Shown here: positions 12,186 through 23,844 of the stretch, piece after piece
Numbering within the stretch: position 1 is the first letter of the stretch
How the letters are laid out: every line of letters starts with the position of its first letter
NCBI GenBank assembly: GCA_013350335.1
Contig: CM023534.1
Location: 2,480,001 to 2,544,000 of the forward strand
Origin: Chimonanthus salicifolius
Lineage: Eukaryota > Streptophyta > Magnoliopsida > Laurales > Calycanthaceae
Reading direction: 5' to 3'
DNA: 64,000 nucleotides
Program-made: the position numbers and the translations under genes
Notes under the pieces: generated by a model
What the model saw: only the letters and a program-made list of their open reading frames with translations
Database searches by the model: none
Told to the model about the DNA's origin: nothing

Positions 12186-12744
12186 TAGGGCTGAAACATG
12201 CATGGGTTGGAAGGGATTTTGATAAACTCAACTCTTAACCCATATCAAAAATAGATGAACCCGACCTGATTTGACCCGAATTGGTAATCCGAACTGCATA
12301 ACTCAACCTGTCTTGACCTTGAACCCGAGAATGAGTCCGACCCGACGTCAGGCCCGACTTTTTTTAGAGAGAGGGAAACACAGAACTTGTTGAGATCCCC
12401 AGTAATTGCCCATATCTGAGAAATCTGATTTCAGTTTTTCGGCCATTCCACCTAGATCTTGTTGTTGTCTTAAAGCCTAAAAATCATCCATAATGTGATA
12501 AAAATCTGAGCTTAAAATCCAGCCACAAATCAACCCCCTTTCCTTGCAATACACGGCCAAAAATCAGGCTCACATGGTGCAGATTTGCAGCTGATTATGG
12601 AAGTGGAATCAGAGAGAATAGAGAGAGGGAGAAAAAGAGATGAAAGACGAGAGAAGAGAGGGAGAGACGAGAGAAAAGGGAGAATACATAGAGGAGGGAG
12701 AGACGAAAGACGAGAGAAGAGAGCCAACCTAAGTTTCACCCATA
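12186..12744. mobile_element. hAT-type MITE, GGGTCGGG-rich family
   Basis: Ends TAGGGCTGAAAC (left) and TATGGGTGAAAC (right, inward). A perfect 8-bp duplication GTTGTAAT flanks it at 12178-12185 and 12745-12752. The left subterminal part carries CCCGAC-type motifs, shared with the elements at 44381, 51799 and 59137. The right part holds an unusual purine-only tract (about 12600-12725) of GACGAGAGAAGAGAG-like units. No transposase is encoded. Confidence 0.87.
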
Positions 12745-12752
12745 GTTGTAAT

Positions 12753-13640
12753 ATAAAGAGGACCATAGAAGGTATCAGAATTTTAATTCATCCAACGGTG
12801 TCTTGGGCATATGAAAATTGGTTCTCTCAAGTCTGAACTCTTAGTTTTCATGGATAACTCCCATTAGAAATGGAGAAATACAACCGTAAAATCTCAAGGA
12901 GGAAAATTGCATTTTCCACAAAATCAATGAAAACTTAATCTTTAAATACATTCCAAAAGACAAAAAAAAATACATAAAGTATATTATTTTTATATTATTC
13001 TTACTTTCTATTTGGACAACCACAACAGCTCCTCTACACTTTTTTGGTTAGTTTTAGTTCTCAGTTTCTCACCATCTTCCACAATATTCTGTCTCTTGTA
13101 ATTCTCCAAATACACAAACAACCCGTTGATTCTACCAGTCACATTCGTCGGTGTCTGTAAATGGAATGTGATTCGACTGAATGGAAATGAAACCTCAAGA
13201 TATGAAAGCTCATTATGATGGAGTAAAAAACTTGACTGACTCAAATTTAGGCAGATAATTTAATATTTAAATCAAATCTAGATTTAATTGACTTTTTAAG
13301 TAGATCTTGAGATGATGATTTTTAAGTAGAAGTATCATATATCCTAATCCACAAATCAAAAGATGAAATAAAAGCAAGCATTACACAATCTATGACGTCT
13401 AACTCAATCCAATCATAATTCTTATTGACATTAGTAAATGAATTCTTATATAAAACTAAACTTACTTTATAATATCATCTAAAATATATAATAAGCTTCT
13501 AATTTGTTGTTTAGATCTCTATACTGAGCGGGTTTAAATTTCAATCTACATGCAGATTCTACGTGATTGCAACATTTTCTTAGCTTTAAAAAGACTTGTT
13601 TAATTTGATATTAATTTTAATCATGTAATCATCTGAAGTA
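12753..13640. other. Non-coding stretch, nothing recognised
   Basis: No gene, repeat pair or mobile element could be supported here. Confidence 0.5.
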
Positions 13641-13850
13641 TTTTTTTTATAACATCGATTTCTCCACCTCTTATTGGAGGTGAGACTAATCCCACGAGCA
13701 CGTGTAAACCTTTCAATCAACACGATAAATCGATGACAAGTAATCTATGTGGAGAAATAGAGAGAGATATAAACTGATGAGAATTGATATCTCCAACATA
13801 AACATGTATAGAATCTAAGACTTCTCTTCATTGGGAGCTTGACAGACTGT
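13641..13850 (-). mobile_element. SINE family A, minus strand
   Basis: A T run at the left, then the reverse complement of the family A tail (GGGATTAGTCTCACCTCCAA) and the ATCGATTTATCG segment. The diverged head ends at about 13850 (GGGAGCTTGACA). No clear target duplication was found. Confidence 0.7.
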
Positions 13851-14685
13851 AGATTGTAGAGGCTTTAAGTCAGGGCTCTCTCACTCTCATCTAAATCCCA
13901 CAGTCCTCCTTTATCTTGTAGTTATGTTCTTCAAACCTACTTTCATCCTTTTTGGACTGTTGGCTCAACCAAGAAAAATCTAATCTTATGTTTACCACAA
14001 TTCCAGCTTGACAAAAAAGTGAATTTTTTTTTTTTTACATTGGAGTCTGGAGAAATCGACGGCCTGATTTCCAGGTGGCCCATTCTGATGGACGGCCTAG
14101 ATTGCACCTGCTAGACCCAATTTGCAAACCCTGTCGTCACTGTATTGGAGTGTTGACAAATTCAGAGAGGATAACATGAATTCATGATCCTCGTAGTAAG
14201 TACTTAAAGTGCAGCAGTTTCTGTAGTATTCAGTATTAATTCATGCAACGTATTGTGCTGGCATTGGATGTAAGGGCCATAGCCTTATAGGCTTGGAAGC
14301 AAGGTAGGGCTGAGAGCCTGAAAGAGAAGGTTAAGTCCCTCTCATTCTACTCTCTAACCCTAACTAATGAACAACGGCTACTTGCCCACCCAAGTACTCT
14401 CTCTCTCTCCCCTGAAAGAGAAGGTTAAGTCACGAGCACCAATGCATCTTTACCCTTTTCATGAGACTGGCATTGTTGGGTCCTAAGCTTTGGAAACGTA
14501 AAGTTCCCTGAAGCATCTCTTAAATGCATAGCACCCGATTTGGGTGATTCATACCATTGGAGACGACTTTGATGGGACTTCACAGTTCACATTCATGGCT
14601 TCAACATAAATTTTTAATCTCTGATTGAAATATTCTAGCACCCGATTGTTGTACTATGTATCCAGATAGATATGATGAGAAAAGA

Positions 14686-14763
<78 letters not shown>

Positions 14764-15630
14764 CAGATTCCGAAATGATACCATCAATCGTCCCAATAAT
14801 TAACACATAAAATGCCTAATACCTGCTGGAGAAATGTGTGTCAAGTTATGTGGAGTCTGATTATCAGATATATACTGTCGGTTCGATCAGGGACGAGCTC
14901 CTATATAATTTTACATTGCACCTATATAAACTCTAATCAGGGCAATATATAATGTCTCTTTTTTGTGAGAGAGTTAGAGAAATTTTTAAAGGGGTCACAA
15001 TCGTCTCTTTTTCATTTGCCTTTGAGCATAATGGATCTAGTTTGAACCCGTGAATGTACTGAAAGAGAAGCGCGTTAATCTTTATATCTTTATATGTGAT
15101 TGGATCTGTGATTTGTTTGTCTGTTTATTACTAGTGTGCACTTCTATTCTCAACAATGTGAGGATGATCGAAACCCATTTGAGATAAAATGAGGCTCTAC
15201 CAGTTAGTAGGCCTCTAACTCTCGAGGGTTTTTGGGTCACAAGATCCTATTCATCTCAAGATTTATAAAGGAATCATCTAGAGCATTATTCATCTATTAG
15301 TGCCTATTTGAGTGTCATTGATTAAAGATTGGAATTGTCAGATCAATTGTTCCAAGCGTGGCTGGACCAAAGAACGATTTGTCCAGATCACATGAGCATC
15401 TGTGACAGAGTACAGAGTTGAAACAGAGTTTGGTTTGATGCTGAAGCTTCGATGCTCTCCATAAATATCATATTTTTTTTTCAGCTGAAAGTCCCCACTA
15501 TATTTCCAAGCTCTCATGTTAGCCATCCATCCTTGAGTTCTCATGCAAGTGTTATTCACTTCTATTCAGTCATTCATTACAAGTACCAAAGACCAATCTC
15601 TCTTTACTGTTTTCTTTTAATTCTTTCAGG
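13851..15630. other. Upstream region of the JAGGED-type gene
   Basis: Holds a (TA)n microsatellite (14687-14760) and a 21-bp exact direct repeat starting CCTGAAAGAGAAGG at 14317 and 14411. A CTTTCAGG immediately before the JAGGED ATG could be a splice acceptor of a 5' UTR intron. No other gene seen. Confidence 0.5.
14687..14760. repeat. (TA)n microsatellite
   Basis: More than 30 near-uninterrupted TA units, about 0.9 kb upstream of the JAGGED-type start codon. Confidence 0.95.
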
Positions 15631-17744
15631 ATGTCTGAGGATAATCCATTGGACCTTAACAACTTACCCATGGAGAATGATGAGAGACATCAAGAGGGAA
15701 AGCAGGTGTTGGAACTGGAAGACAGTTCCACTACTGTAAGCCGTTGTGGAATCAAATAATACAAGTAGTAGTCATGGTTGTAGACATGAATAGTCACTAC
15801 CCTTTGTTCATCTCATACTACTTTGTTCATCACATAATATATATATTTTTTTCATTTTTAATAGATTTCAAATCATATCCTAATTCTTCCATATGATGGT
15901 CTAATGATCATTCTATCCTGTCATTAATCAGTCAATTTCTTTTCTTGGTTTCGTTAATTCAGGAGGCAGAAAGAAGAGAAAGGGTGGGAAGCAGGGGATG
16001 GAGAGCGAGAAAATATACGAGTGCAGGTTTTGTTCACTCAAGTTTGGCAAATCTCAAGCTCTTGGTGGCCATATGAATCGCCATCGACAAGGTAAGTGAA
16101 AGTTAATAATTATATCAAACAAATATCAATCTACTTCTTTCTTCAATATAATCACAAAAAGTCACTCTTCGTTGAACTTATTGAATGTGTAGAAGGGAAA
16201 ATTTATACATTCCGATTTATTGGATAAAACACCACATCAAAGTTAAAAGGAAAATCACAAATAAAGTCTACATAGCAAAAATAAATACCTTTTCGAGAAA
16301 TAAATATTTTTTTCAGAAGAAAATGGTAAAACATAATTTCATTTTGTTAAATTGATTGTGTTAAGAAAATACTTTTGTTTCTACCTAAGTTTGCTTTATC
16401 ACATAATTCTAGTAGGGTCTCTAGCCCTTGATAATATGAACTTCAACAACTGCTGATGAGATTGAGCAGGAACTTTATCCAATTCACGATTTTTGCGGGT
16501 TGTGAAAATTGGAAAAGTATAAATGTGTCTAATGGAAATCAAACAAATGCCAAGTTTGTAAGAATTGGGCATTGCTATATAACTCGTAGACAATGTTCTT
16601 GTTTTGGTTTTATTTAGTTTACAAGTACGTTTATCAATAAATTTTCTACATTTATGCTAACAGTTCAATATGATCTGTCATGGGTTTTGATTTATTTATT
16701 TTTAATCCATTTGTGCAGAGAAGGAAACTGAAATTCTCAATCGTGCTCGTCAGCTGGTGTACAGTGAAAATCTTGCGAGACAAGGATCTTATTTAGGGTA
16801 TGAAATAAAAGTGTGGATAGTTATTACTAAATTTCTTCTCATTCTATTCAATTAAATTCATATGACCGTAGTTTTTTCCCTATTTTTTTTTCTTAATCTT
16901 TCAACTCAAATATTAGTCTAATAGATGTAGTGACTCAATCCTATATAAGTCTTTAAATTTTCTCCCTCACAACCAATGTGAGACTCTCGTTTGCATTCTA
17001 CAATCCTCCCCTCGAACGAGGCTCTCCGACAGATAGAACGTTGCCAACTATACCGTTTGGTTAGAGGAGATCTGAGTCCATATGCTGTGGCCTGGAGACC
17101 TACCTCTGATTCCACTATTAGGATTGTGTTCTAGTCCAAAAGACCAGCATAATAGGTGGAGTAATCCCGTCCTTTATAAATTCTTAGATTTTCTCACTCG
17201 CAACCTATGTGAAACTCTTGTTTGCACCCAAGAATCATCACTGTTATCACCTATCATTTTTATTGTTATTGTTTCTTTCCTGTAATATTTTCAGCTATCA
17301 TTATTATTGTTTCGTTCCTATTTATACAGGTGCAACACACCTTCGATGAACTTTCCTTTAAGTGGCATGGGAGATCTATCTCTGTCCGCATCAGAATTTT
17401 CAAGGCAACCGCGACCCTCTTCATCATCCGTCATTCCACCACCACCACCGCCACCGCCACCAACACAAGCAACTCTGTTTACCTACAACTATCCGCCCAC
17501 TTGGAACCTTCTTTCCTTCCCCTCTCGATACTCATGTCCTCCTACAAATAGCTACTTCGTGGGGAGCGGCTTCCATCCAACTCAACACCCAAATCCAAAT
17601 TACACCACCAACTCAAATTACACTTGCATCGGAGCTCCCATTAGCCATGGCCACCCCACAGATGGAACCAGGGCAGCATTCTCAGGCCGAAGAACTGATA
17701 GTACACAACCTAATATTCATGAGGATGGAATTAATTTGGATTGA
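15631..17744 (+). CDS. JAG: JAGGED-type single C2H2 zinc-finger transcription factor
   Basis: Exons 15631-15735, 15963-16091, 16719-16797 and 17330-17744, about 242 residues; Arabidopsis JAG is of similar length. The N-terminus carries a DLN-type EAR repression motif (LDLNNLP, residues 7-13). A basic GGRKKRKGG-like stretch precedes one zinc finger: Cys56, Cys59, His72, His76 (C-x2-C-x12-H-x3-H) with the plant-specific QALGGH. The RQLVYSENL segment follows, then a Ser/Pro-rich C-terminus with nine consecutive prolines. JAG proteins act in the nucleus to promote growth of leaf and floral organ blades. Oddity: exon 1 ends in phase 0 at the strong donor ACT|GTAAGC, but exon 2 from its strong acceptor at 15963 needs a phase-1 partner. 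One base is therefore missing at the junction unless a weaker site (donor at 15743 or acceptor before 15974) is used. Identity is firm; integrity of the first junction is uncertain. Confidence 0.88.
16890..17235 (-). mobile_element. TRIM LTR element in JAGGED intron 3, minus strand
   Basis: Two LTR-like copies in minus orientation lie at about 17110-17235 (5' LTR) and 16890-17002 (3' LTR). Each contains a diverged CCCACATCGG-like box and a TATAAAG-like signal. Between them are a primer site TGGAATCAGAGGTAGG next to the 5' LTR and a purine tract GAGGGGAGGATTG next to the 3' LTR. It is non-coding. Boundaries are approximate because the ends are diverged. Confidence 0.75.
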
Positions 17745-17789
17745 AATCCTTCTTGGGTCAACCTGTTTCTTAATGAATTTTAACAACAT

Positions 17790-17870
17790 TTTTTTTTTAT
17801 CAAGGTGTCCAAACGTTTCACCCGACTAATCTTCTGGACATATATAAAGCTCTTAATCCAAGCACATTAG
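17790..17870 (-). mobile_element. SINE family D fragment
   Basis: A T run followed by ATCAAGGTGTCCAAACG and CGACTAATCTTCTGGACAT, the reverse complement of the family D 3' end. It begins 45 bp after the JAGGED stop codon, so it may contribute to the 3' UTR or polyadenylation. Confidence 0.55.
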
Positions 17871-18947
17871 GTAAATTCAATAAAGAATAGTCTTTGTTCT
17901 CCACACTTCCACAAAACCGGCATCTATGATGGGTTGGGGCCACCATATACGTGGATGGAATGCATAGAAATCTGCAGGATACAGAGATGTGAAGACATTC
18001 TTCAATTCAAGAAATATAGACTTGTAAGATAAAAAATGAAAAATTAATATATCACATATTCACATCAGTCATAATTTTAAGCTCTTTCATAAGATTAAAA
18101 TGATTGGATTGAAGACTACCTCTTAGTTTCCCCATATGTAAATTCAAAAAAAAAAATATTGAATAGAAATGGCATTTTATAATTTTTTTATCCACATAAT
18201 CTTCTACATATTTCACTAAAAAAATGTGTACTGCACCCTAACATTTGATGTAAAATATCTTCAATTAAAAATGTCATAGTCAAATTTGTAAAACCCAGTT
18301 TGTCATAAGAATAATTGGAACAAACTAAATATAATAAATTTGGTCTTAGTAATTCCCTCAAAAGAACTTACATCGTTTATTATATCATAAAGGTTGTGGA
18401 TTTGAGTTCTATAAGTATTCAATAGTTTTTTTTTTCATGAAAACTAATTTAATAAAATCTAAATATAAATATCAACTACGTATTGATGAGATAAATGACT
18501 TGAGAATAATGATAAATGCCATGTATGGGTGCAAAGGCGGGTTTTCAAGTTTGGGTTTCTCCGCTTTAAATTTAGTCTAAATTATTCTCTTATCAAGGTT
18601 TTTTAACATTTGACTTTCTATATCTGCCCCTAAAGTTTGATTTCATTACTATTTGACAAACAAAGATATTATATCCTCAAAGCCTCTTAATTTTTCTTTT
18701 GGTTTCTCTTCTTTGCAAGGGATATTCGCTTGACTAAGATTTATTTTAGTGTGAAAATCTGTTGCTCCGAGCTAAGATAAAATTATTATAGCTTAACTTT
18801 GATTTGAATGTTTGCAGAGCTAAACTCAAATATAACCAATTTAGTTTGAGCTGAATTTAATAATAAGTTGTCAATATCTAAATAAATATTCAAACTTAAA
18901 TATATTCTAAAATTACAGTCTATTTTAACTATTCGTAATTTAAGTCA
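17871..18947. other. Non-coding stretch, nothing recognised
   Basis: AT-rich sequence downstream of the JAGGED-type gene. No gene or defined element recognised. Confidence 0.5.
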
Positions 18948-18961
18948 AGTAAATTTCTATT

Positions 18962-19146
18962 CAGATTCTTTACGGAGTAGTTCAGTTGGTAACATTCTGC
19001 GTTAAGAAGTGAGATGGTGCGAGTTCGAGTCCCCCTAACATAACCCAGTTGCTATCCTATGAGGATGTGGGATGTCACCGAAGAAGGGGTTTAATAGAGC
19101 TGTGTGCTCGAGGTTCCCCCTCTGTCGTAAAAAAAAAAAATAAAAA
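18962..19146 (+). mobile_element. SINE family C
   Basis: A tRNA-like A-box (TAGTTCAGTTGGTAAC) and a B-box (GCGAGTTCGAGTCCCC) head an element ending in an A run. Target duplications AGTAAATTTCTATT (18948-18961) and AGTAAATTTTTATT (19147-19160) differ at one position. The element is 185 bp. Confidence 0.85.
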
Positions 19147-19431
19147 AGTAAATTTTTATTGAGACAAAATATTTAAAAAATGAGTGATGTATAGTATATG
19201 TGTGTATGCATGTGCTTTGAATGAGGTTGTTAACTTTAAATTGGATTGCGCAATTATGAAGTTCATTCATGCCATGCTATTGAATTTAATAGTTAAAGTG
19301 GTTAATAAAATTGATTTTGACAGATTCATAATCTATAAACCTATTTAACTACGTTGGGGCACAGACACCTGTCAATTTAAGTCAATGAATTGCATTTTTC
19401 ATATTTTCTATGTACAAATTTTGAAGTTTCT

Positions 19432-19584
19432 ACCCGGGTTTAACTCAGCTGGTTGGAAGCGGGAGGTCACGGGTTCGAGCCCCTATGGCATAACCTTGGT
19501 ATGCCTTAGGGTAGGAGTCCACCCGCAGGGGTTTTAGTTGGATATCCCACGGTTTCCCACACGTAAATTTAAAAAAAAGAAAAA
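19432..19584 (+). mobile_element. SINE family B
   Basis: A-box AACTCAGCTGGTTGGAAG, B-box CACGGGTTCGAGCCCC, and the tail TTTCCCACACGTAAAT followed by A-rich sequence. Flanks TTGAAGTTTCT (19421-19431) and TTGAAATTTCT (19585-19595) match at 10 of 11 positions. A second copy is at 40638-40771. Confidence 0.83.
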
Positions 19585-19739
19585 TTGAAATTTCTCCACT
19601 GAAAAATATGTGTCATACTGATTCATAACCATCCATTTATAAATATGGCATGTCAAAATCCCAATTCCGTGCAACTGGTCACAATATTCATTGAGAGATA
19701 TAGTAGTTATTGATGATTGATTTCTTGTTGATATTAGCA

Positions 19740-19925
19740 TTTTTTTTTAATTTTTATTGAGGTGTCTAAGGATTTTTAGGGCATCCGAGTAGTTCCAAGG
19801 ACATGTACAAGCCTCTTTACTCACATACAGAGTAAAACTATAGGAAGTGTCCATTGAGAGTGGGATGTGATTCGAATTATGAACTCTCACTTCATGGGAC
19901 AGGTTATTGTGACGAATTAAATTGA
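19740..19925 (-). mobile_element. SINE family D, minus strand
   Basis: A T run then the reverse complement of the family D pattern (CACTCTCAATGGACACTTCC, then GAGGCTTGTACATGTCC, then GGTGTCT-like end). Diverged from the copies at 23141 and 51108 but collinear with them. Confidence 0.55.
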
Positions 19926-22239
19926 ATAAATAATATTTAGAAAACAAACCACACAGATTAAATACACAAGAACACTGAGATTTTATGTAGTTCATGGTTG
20001 AAAACTACATCCATAGAGCAAATGCTAAAAATTGAGCAAATGCTATAATGATTTTCCAAACCCTCTAATCGTTAGCTTTCTCTCTCTCCTCTGTCTCTTT
20101 TTCTTTCTTTATTTTCTTCTCTTCTTTCTTTCACAGAAAACCCAATTGAAAATTCTAAGAGAAAATAGCCCTTATATATTAGGGCCTTACAATGTATAAC
20201 TTGACCCAATTAAAATCTTTTGAATCAAATTCAAGAGTTCTTGACCAACACACCAATCCTTTAAGATTATATTAGCACCATTAAGAGGAGTTTAAATCTA
20301 ACTTAATATAAAAGGAAGAAATGTTACGATGACCATAAAGAAAGAGTTCCTATTATATTTATATATGATTATTTGTATTTAGAAAGTATGCACTCTCACT
20401 CTCGTGTTTATTACTCTGGTGTTTATTTGTAAGGTTTACCACAGGAATTAGTGAGATGTTGAAGGCTGTAAGTCTATTCCTGACGGGGAGAGATGGAAAA
20501 ACTAGCTTTACAAAAGCAGATTGGCCCCACAACCCAAGAAATAGCCATTGATGAGATTAGATGTGATAGTGCAAAGTTTGTTAAAGAACTCATTGCAGAC
20601 ATTTGTCAAAAGTGTTTCAGTAGGCGTTCTCATGTCTTCTGACTTGTTCAATAAAATACACGAGGAAAGGAACATGGCATCTTCACTTTAAGTAGTTATA
20701 GCAATCTCACTGCTCTCTGATCACTTATTAGACATAGCCCTAATCTATTAGAAAGTCATTACATATTTGTACCTATTCCTAAGGCTTTGGGTTTTGGAGC
20801 TTAGAAGAGTGGATGTGTGGTGTGTAAGCTAGTCCCCTCAAATGGACGTAGATGCACAGCTACTTAACCAAGGGTTAGCAATCACACCTCTCTCCAACTA
20901 GCTTTTTCCTCCTTATTTTATGTTTGTTGCTGCAAATGGACTTCGGACAGCCGCAGATTCATAAATTAGAGCTGCACATCGTTGGGTCATGGATGGAAAT
21001 GGAAACTAAGAAATATGCGATTTACACTGGTTCATTGTAATTCACCCATCTAACATGTAAATGAACAATATGAGGGGACTATTACTGCAAGAATATGAGT
21101 GGGTGGGAATAGTGAGGAAGGTTACGTTTGGTTTTAATGAAAGAAAGTAGGAAAATTAAATTGGACAAAAATTATGTGAATTTAAGACCCCGAATATTTG
21201 ACACAGAGGAATAGCGAGTCGTTTTCATGGATTTAGTACGTACGAGTCTTAACTGCTTTATGGGACTCCTGGTTTTCTGCAGACAACCTCAGACAGCAGA
21301 AAAAAAAACAAGTGTCAGTTTGGCTTGGCTGCTCTCTCTCTCTCTCTCTCTCTCAATAAATTCAAGCTGTGCAGCTTTTGTTACTTGCACTTGAAGGATA
21401 CGATATTGCAATTGAAAAGCTGCTCTTTCTTTGTCAACTTTTGCTTCGTTTCAACTTTCAACAAATTTATTTATTTCTTTTTTTAATAAAATTAAAAAAA
21501 AAGTGAAGTCTACTTTTGTGTTCTTGGCCCAATGTCAATTTTATTATTTTTAATGTTGTCAAATGTATTCAGATGTGTTGGTTTGACGGTTAAAACGCTG
21601 GTCTTAATAAGTCAGATTTTGAAGTCAATTTCTGACCAACACCTTTGAAGTATTTCCAATGGATTATTTTCTATTGACAAACTCAATATCTGTGCAGCAT
21701 ATGTTCGGAAGGATTAATGGAATAAGACGCCTTAGAAAAAAAATATAGGTTGGCGGATGCTCTATGAATGGCTGCCTTATTTTGTTTTCTTCGGTTGTAA
21801 GCACTGCAATAGTGCATATGGATATTTTATATTTATCTCATCTTGCTTGTCTGGCCCTTCACATGCGGTCGGTGTATCTGAACCGTCCACTCTTTCTTTT
21901 TGAACTGAAGGAGTGTTTTTATCAGTATAAAATTCAGCATATCATTTGATATCGAGTAAGGTCAGTAAGAAAATGAGGAGAAGGTTGATTAAAGTAATTG
22001 TTGAAATCACAGACCATTAAAAATTCTCTTCTTTTTTTTTTTTGTTTTGTTTAAATGCACAAGATCCTTACAACTCATATAAAATGAATGTTTTTGTAAT
22101 GATTAATGGGTAAAAACTTTTCCACTTTTTGCATATATGTGAAAGAAAAGTAAACTTATATTGCACTATGAATATAAAAACAAATTAGTACGAGATGCCC
22201 AAAATCTATTTATCCCAACCTTCTAAATTGTCATAACAT
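19926..22239. other. Non-coding stretch
   Basis: No gene recognised. Holds a short (CT)n run near 21333-21355 and assorted AT-rich sequence. Confidence 0.5.
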
Positions 22240-22320
22240 ATTTTTTTTAAATTAAAGTGTTCAGACATCTCACTCAACTAATCCTTAAAGGTATGTATAA
22301 ACATTTCAATCAACACATAA
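22240..22320 (-). mobile_element. SINE family D fragment
   Basis: A T run, then CAGACATCTCACTCAACTA and a segment resembling the family D tail (minus strand). The head is absent or too diverged to see. Confidence 0.45.
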
Positions 22321-23140
22321 ACTAATAAAGCAAGCAGATAAGACAAAGAAAGTTAGAATGCAAGGATATTTTTTGTGGGGCCAAAATGGAGGAGGAAATT
22401 ATATACGATGAGATGGAATATCTGCATTAACCTCAGAATCACAGGGGTCTAGAATTGTTTATTTATGGACCAGGTCTTGACCTTAAGGAACTAAAAAACA
22501 AAGGAGCAGCTGCTGAGAACTAGAAAGTTCATTTGCTCGGTGGGACACACTAGTAGCGTCCTGCGATTTTCCACATATAAATTTAAAAAATAAAAAATTT
22601 AGGAAAAAAGTTTCCATGTGTTATATAAGCTTCAAAGACCAGGCCCATGTTCTTTATGGTAAGGTTTGGAGGAGAAAGAGCTTTCTAGAGAATTTTTTGA
22701 TAAGAGAGATTCTTTTATATTTGTTTGGTATTTAAGGAGGAAAAGTGTTACAAGAAAATAAATAAAGAGGAGCAAAAAGGAAGGAGAGAAAATGATGGTT
22801 CTCTTTTCTATCCAAGAGAACTCAGATTTAGGTTTGAGAGTAAAAATAGAAAAAAAAAAAAATTTGTATACTTCACTTTTTGGCTAATTAATAAATAGAA
22901 GAGGATTTTTTTACATTCTCTTACTTTCCCCTCATCTAAATACAACCTACAAATAGGTGATGAAAAGAAAAGGAAAGATGGATATCCAAAAGGATTTTTA
23001 TATTTTTTGTCTATTTGTAGGAAAATCAAATATTGAAATTACTATTGGATCTAGTGATAAAATACTTTAGAAAGTCAAATCAACCTATTGAAAATCAGCT
23101 TTTAATGAATTTTGGCCAGTGAAAAAAAAAATAGATATAT

Positions 23141-23353
23141 TTTTTTTTTTTAAGACCAAGATATCTAGGCACCCCACTTGACTTAGCTAGGCGGCCCACT
23201 TGACTAATCCTTAGAGTATTTGTAAACCTCCCTATCTTTACACGCTGGGTACAAACTATGGGGAGTGACCCTTTTTGTGTTGAGGGGGACTTGACCCAAA
23301 GACCTCCCACAAATAAGGGTGAAAATTGACCATCAAACTAATCCCTCAATGTT
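23141..23353 (-). mobile_element. SINE family D, best copy
   Basis: Read on the minus strand: GGGAGGTCTTTGGGTCAAG with a tRNA-like B-box (GGGTCAAGTCCCC), then GGTCACTCCCCATAGTTTG, GGGAGGTTTACAAATAC, GGATTAGTCAAGTGGG and an A-rich end. AGATAT occurs in both flanks, a weak target duplication. Confidence 0.65.
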
Positions 23354-23510
23354 TAAAAAAAAAAAAAAAAAGATATTAGAGTTGCCAATTCCCCTAAAGC
23401 CCAATGAAACTATTTAAAATAGTCCACCATACTTGGTAACGATTCACCTCCACCCAACACAATATTGTTCACTTTTGGTGCCCATACACCTACACGACTT
23501 TGTTTTTGGT

Positions 23511-23810
23511 ACATGTGCGTCACACACATGCCTAAAAGGCCTCATGTTGAGTGGAGATTGGGTGTTCTCATTTAGCCTAGTCTCTGGATGCCTGCTTAGG
23601 CAAATGTCCAATAGCTTGATAGCGCTCCAACGGGCTCCCATGTGCTGGGTGGGTTAAGGTGGGCAGGCGTTGGAGTGTTAGCAAACTACTAGACATCTGT
23701 ACCATGGTTGAAAGTCCCACATCGCCTAGTCAAGTGTCTGAAGATTGGGGTAAATGAGAACGTCCAAGCTCCTCTCAGCATGAGGCCTTTTGCACGTGTG
23801 TGACGTACAC
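23511..23810. repeat. Imperfect inverted repeat, ~100-bp arms
   Basis: The left arm (23511-23610) contains GTGCGTCACACACATGCC, AAAGGCCTCATGTTGAG and GTTCTCATTTA. The right arm (23711-23810) is its diverged reverse complement: TAAATGAGAAC, CTCAGCATGAGGCCTTTT, GCACGTGTGTGACGTACAC. The arms are about 100 bp apart. The right arm includes AAAGTCCCACATCG, a box seen in the TRIM LTRs of this window. It may be two opposed solo LTRs or one fold-back element. Confidence 0.7.
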
Positions 23811-23844
23811 GCTTAGCTACGTTGGATGAGTGAATTAACTTTGA

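Noticed and set aside
12585..12836. Arg/Glu-rich ORF
   Set aside because: It is a translation of the purine tract inside a MITE.
17222..17829. ORFs in other frames over JAGGED exon 4
   Set aside because: Shadows of the Pro-rich coding exon; only the frame continuing CNTPSMNF joins the spliced gene.
18962..19040. tRNA gene candidate
   Set aside because: A- and B-boxes are present but the acceptor stem does not pair and the sequence continues into a SINE with an A tail and target duplications.
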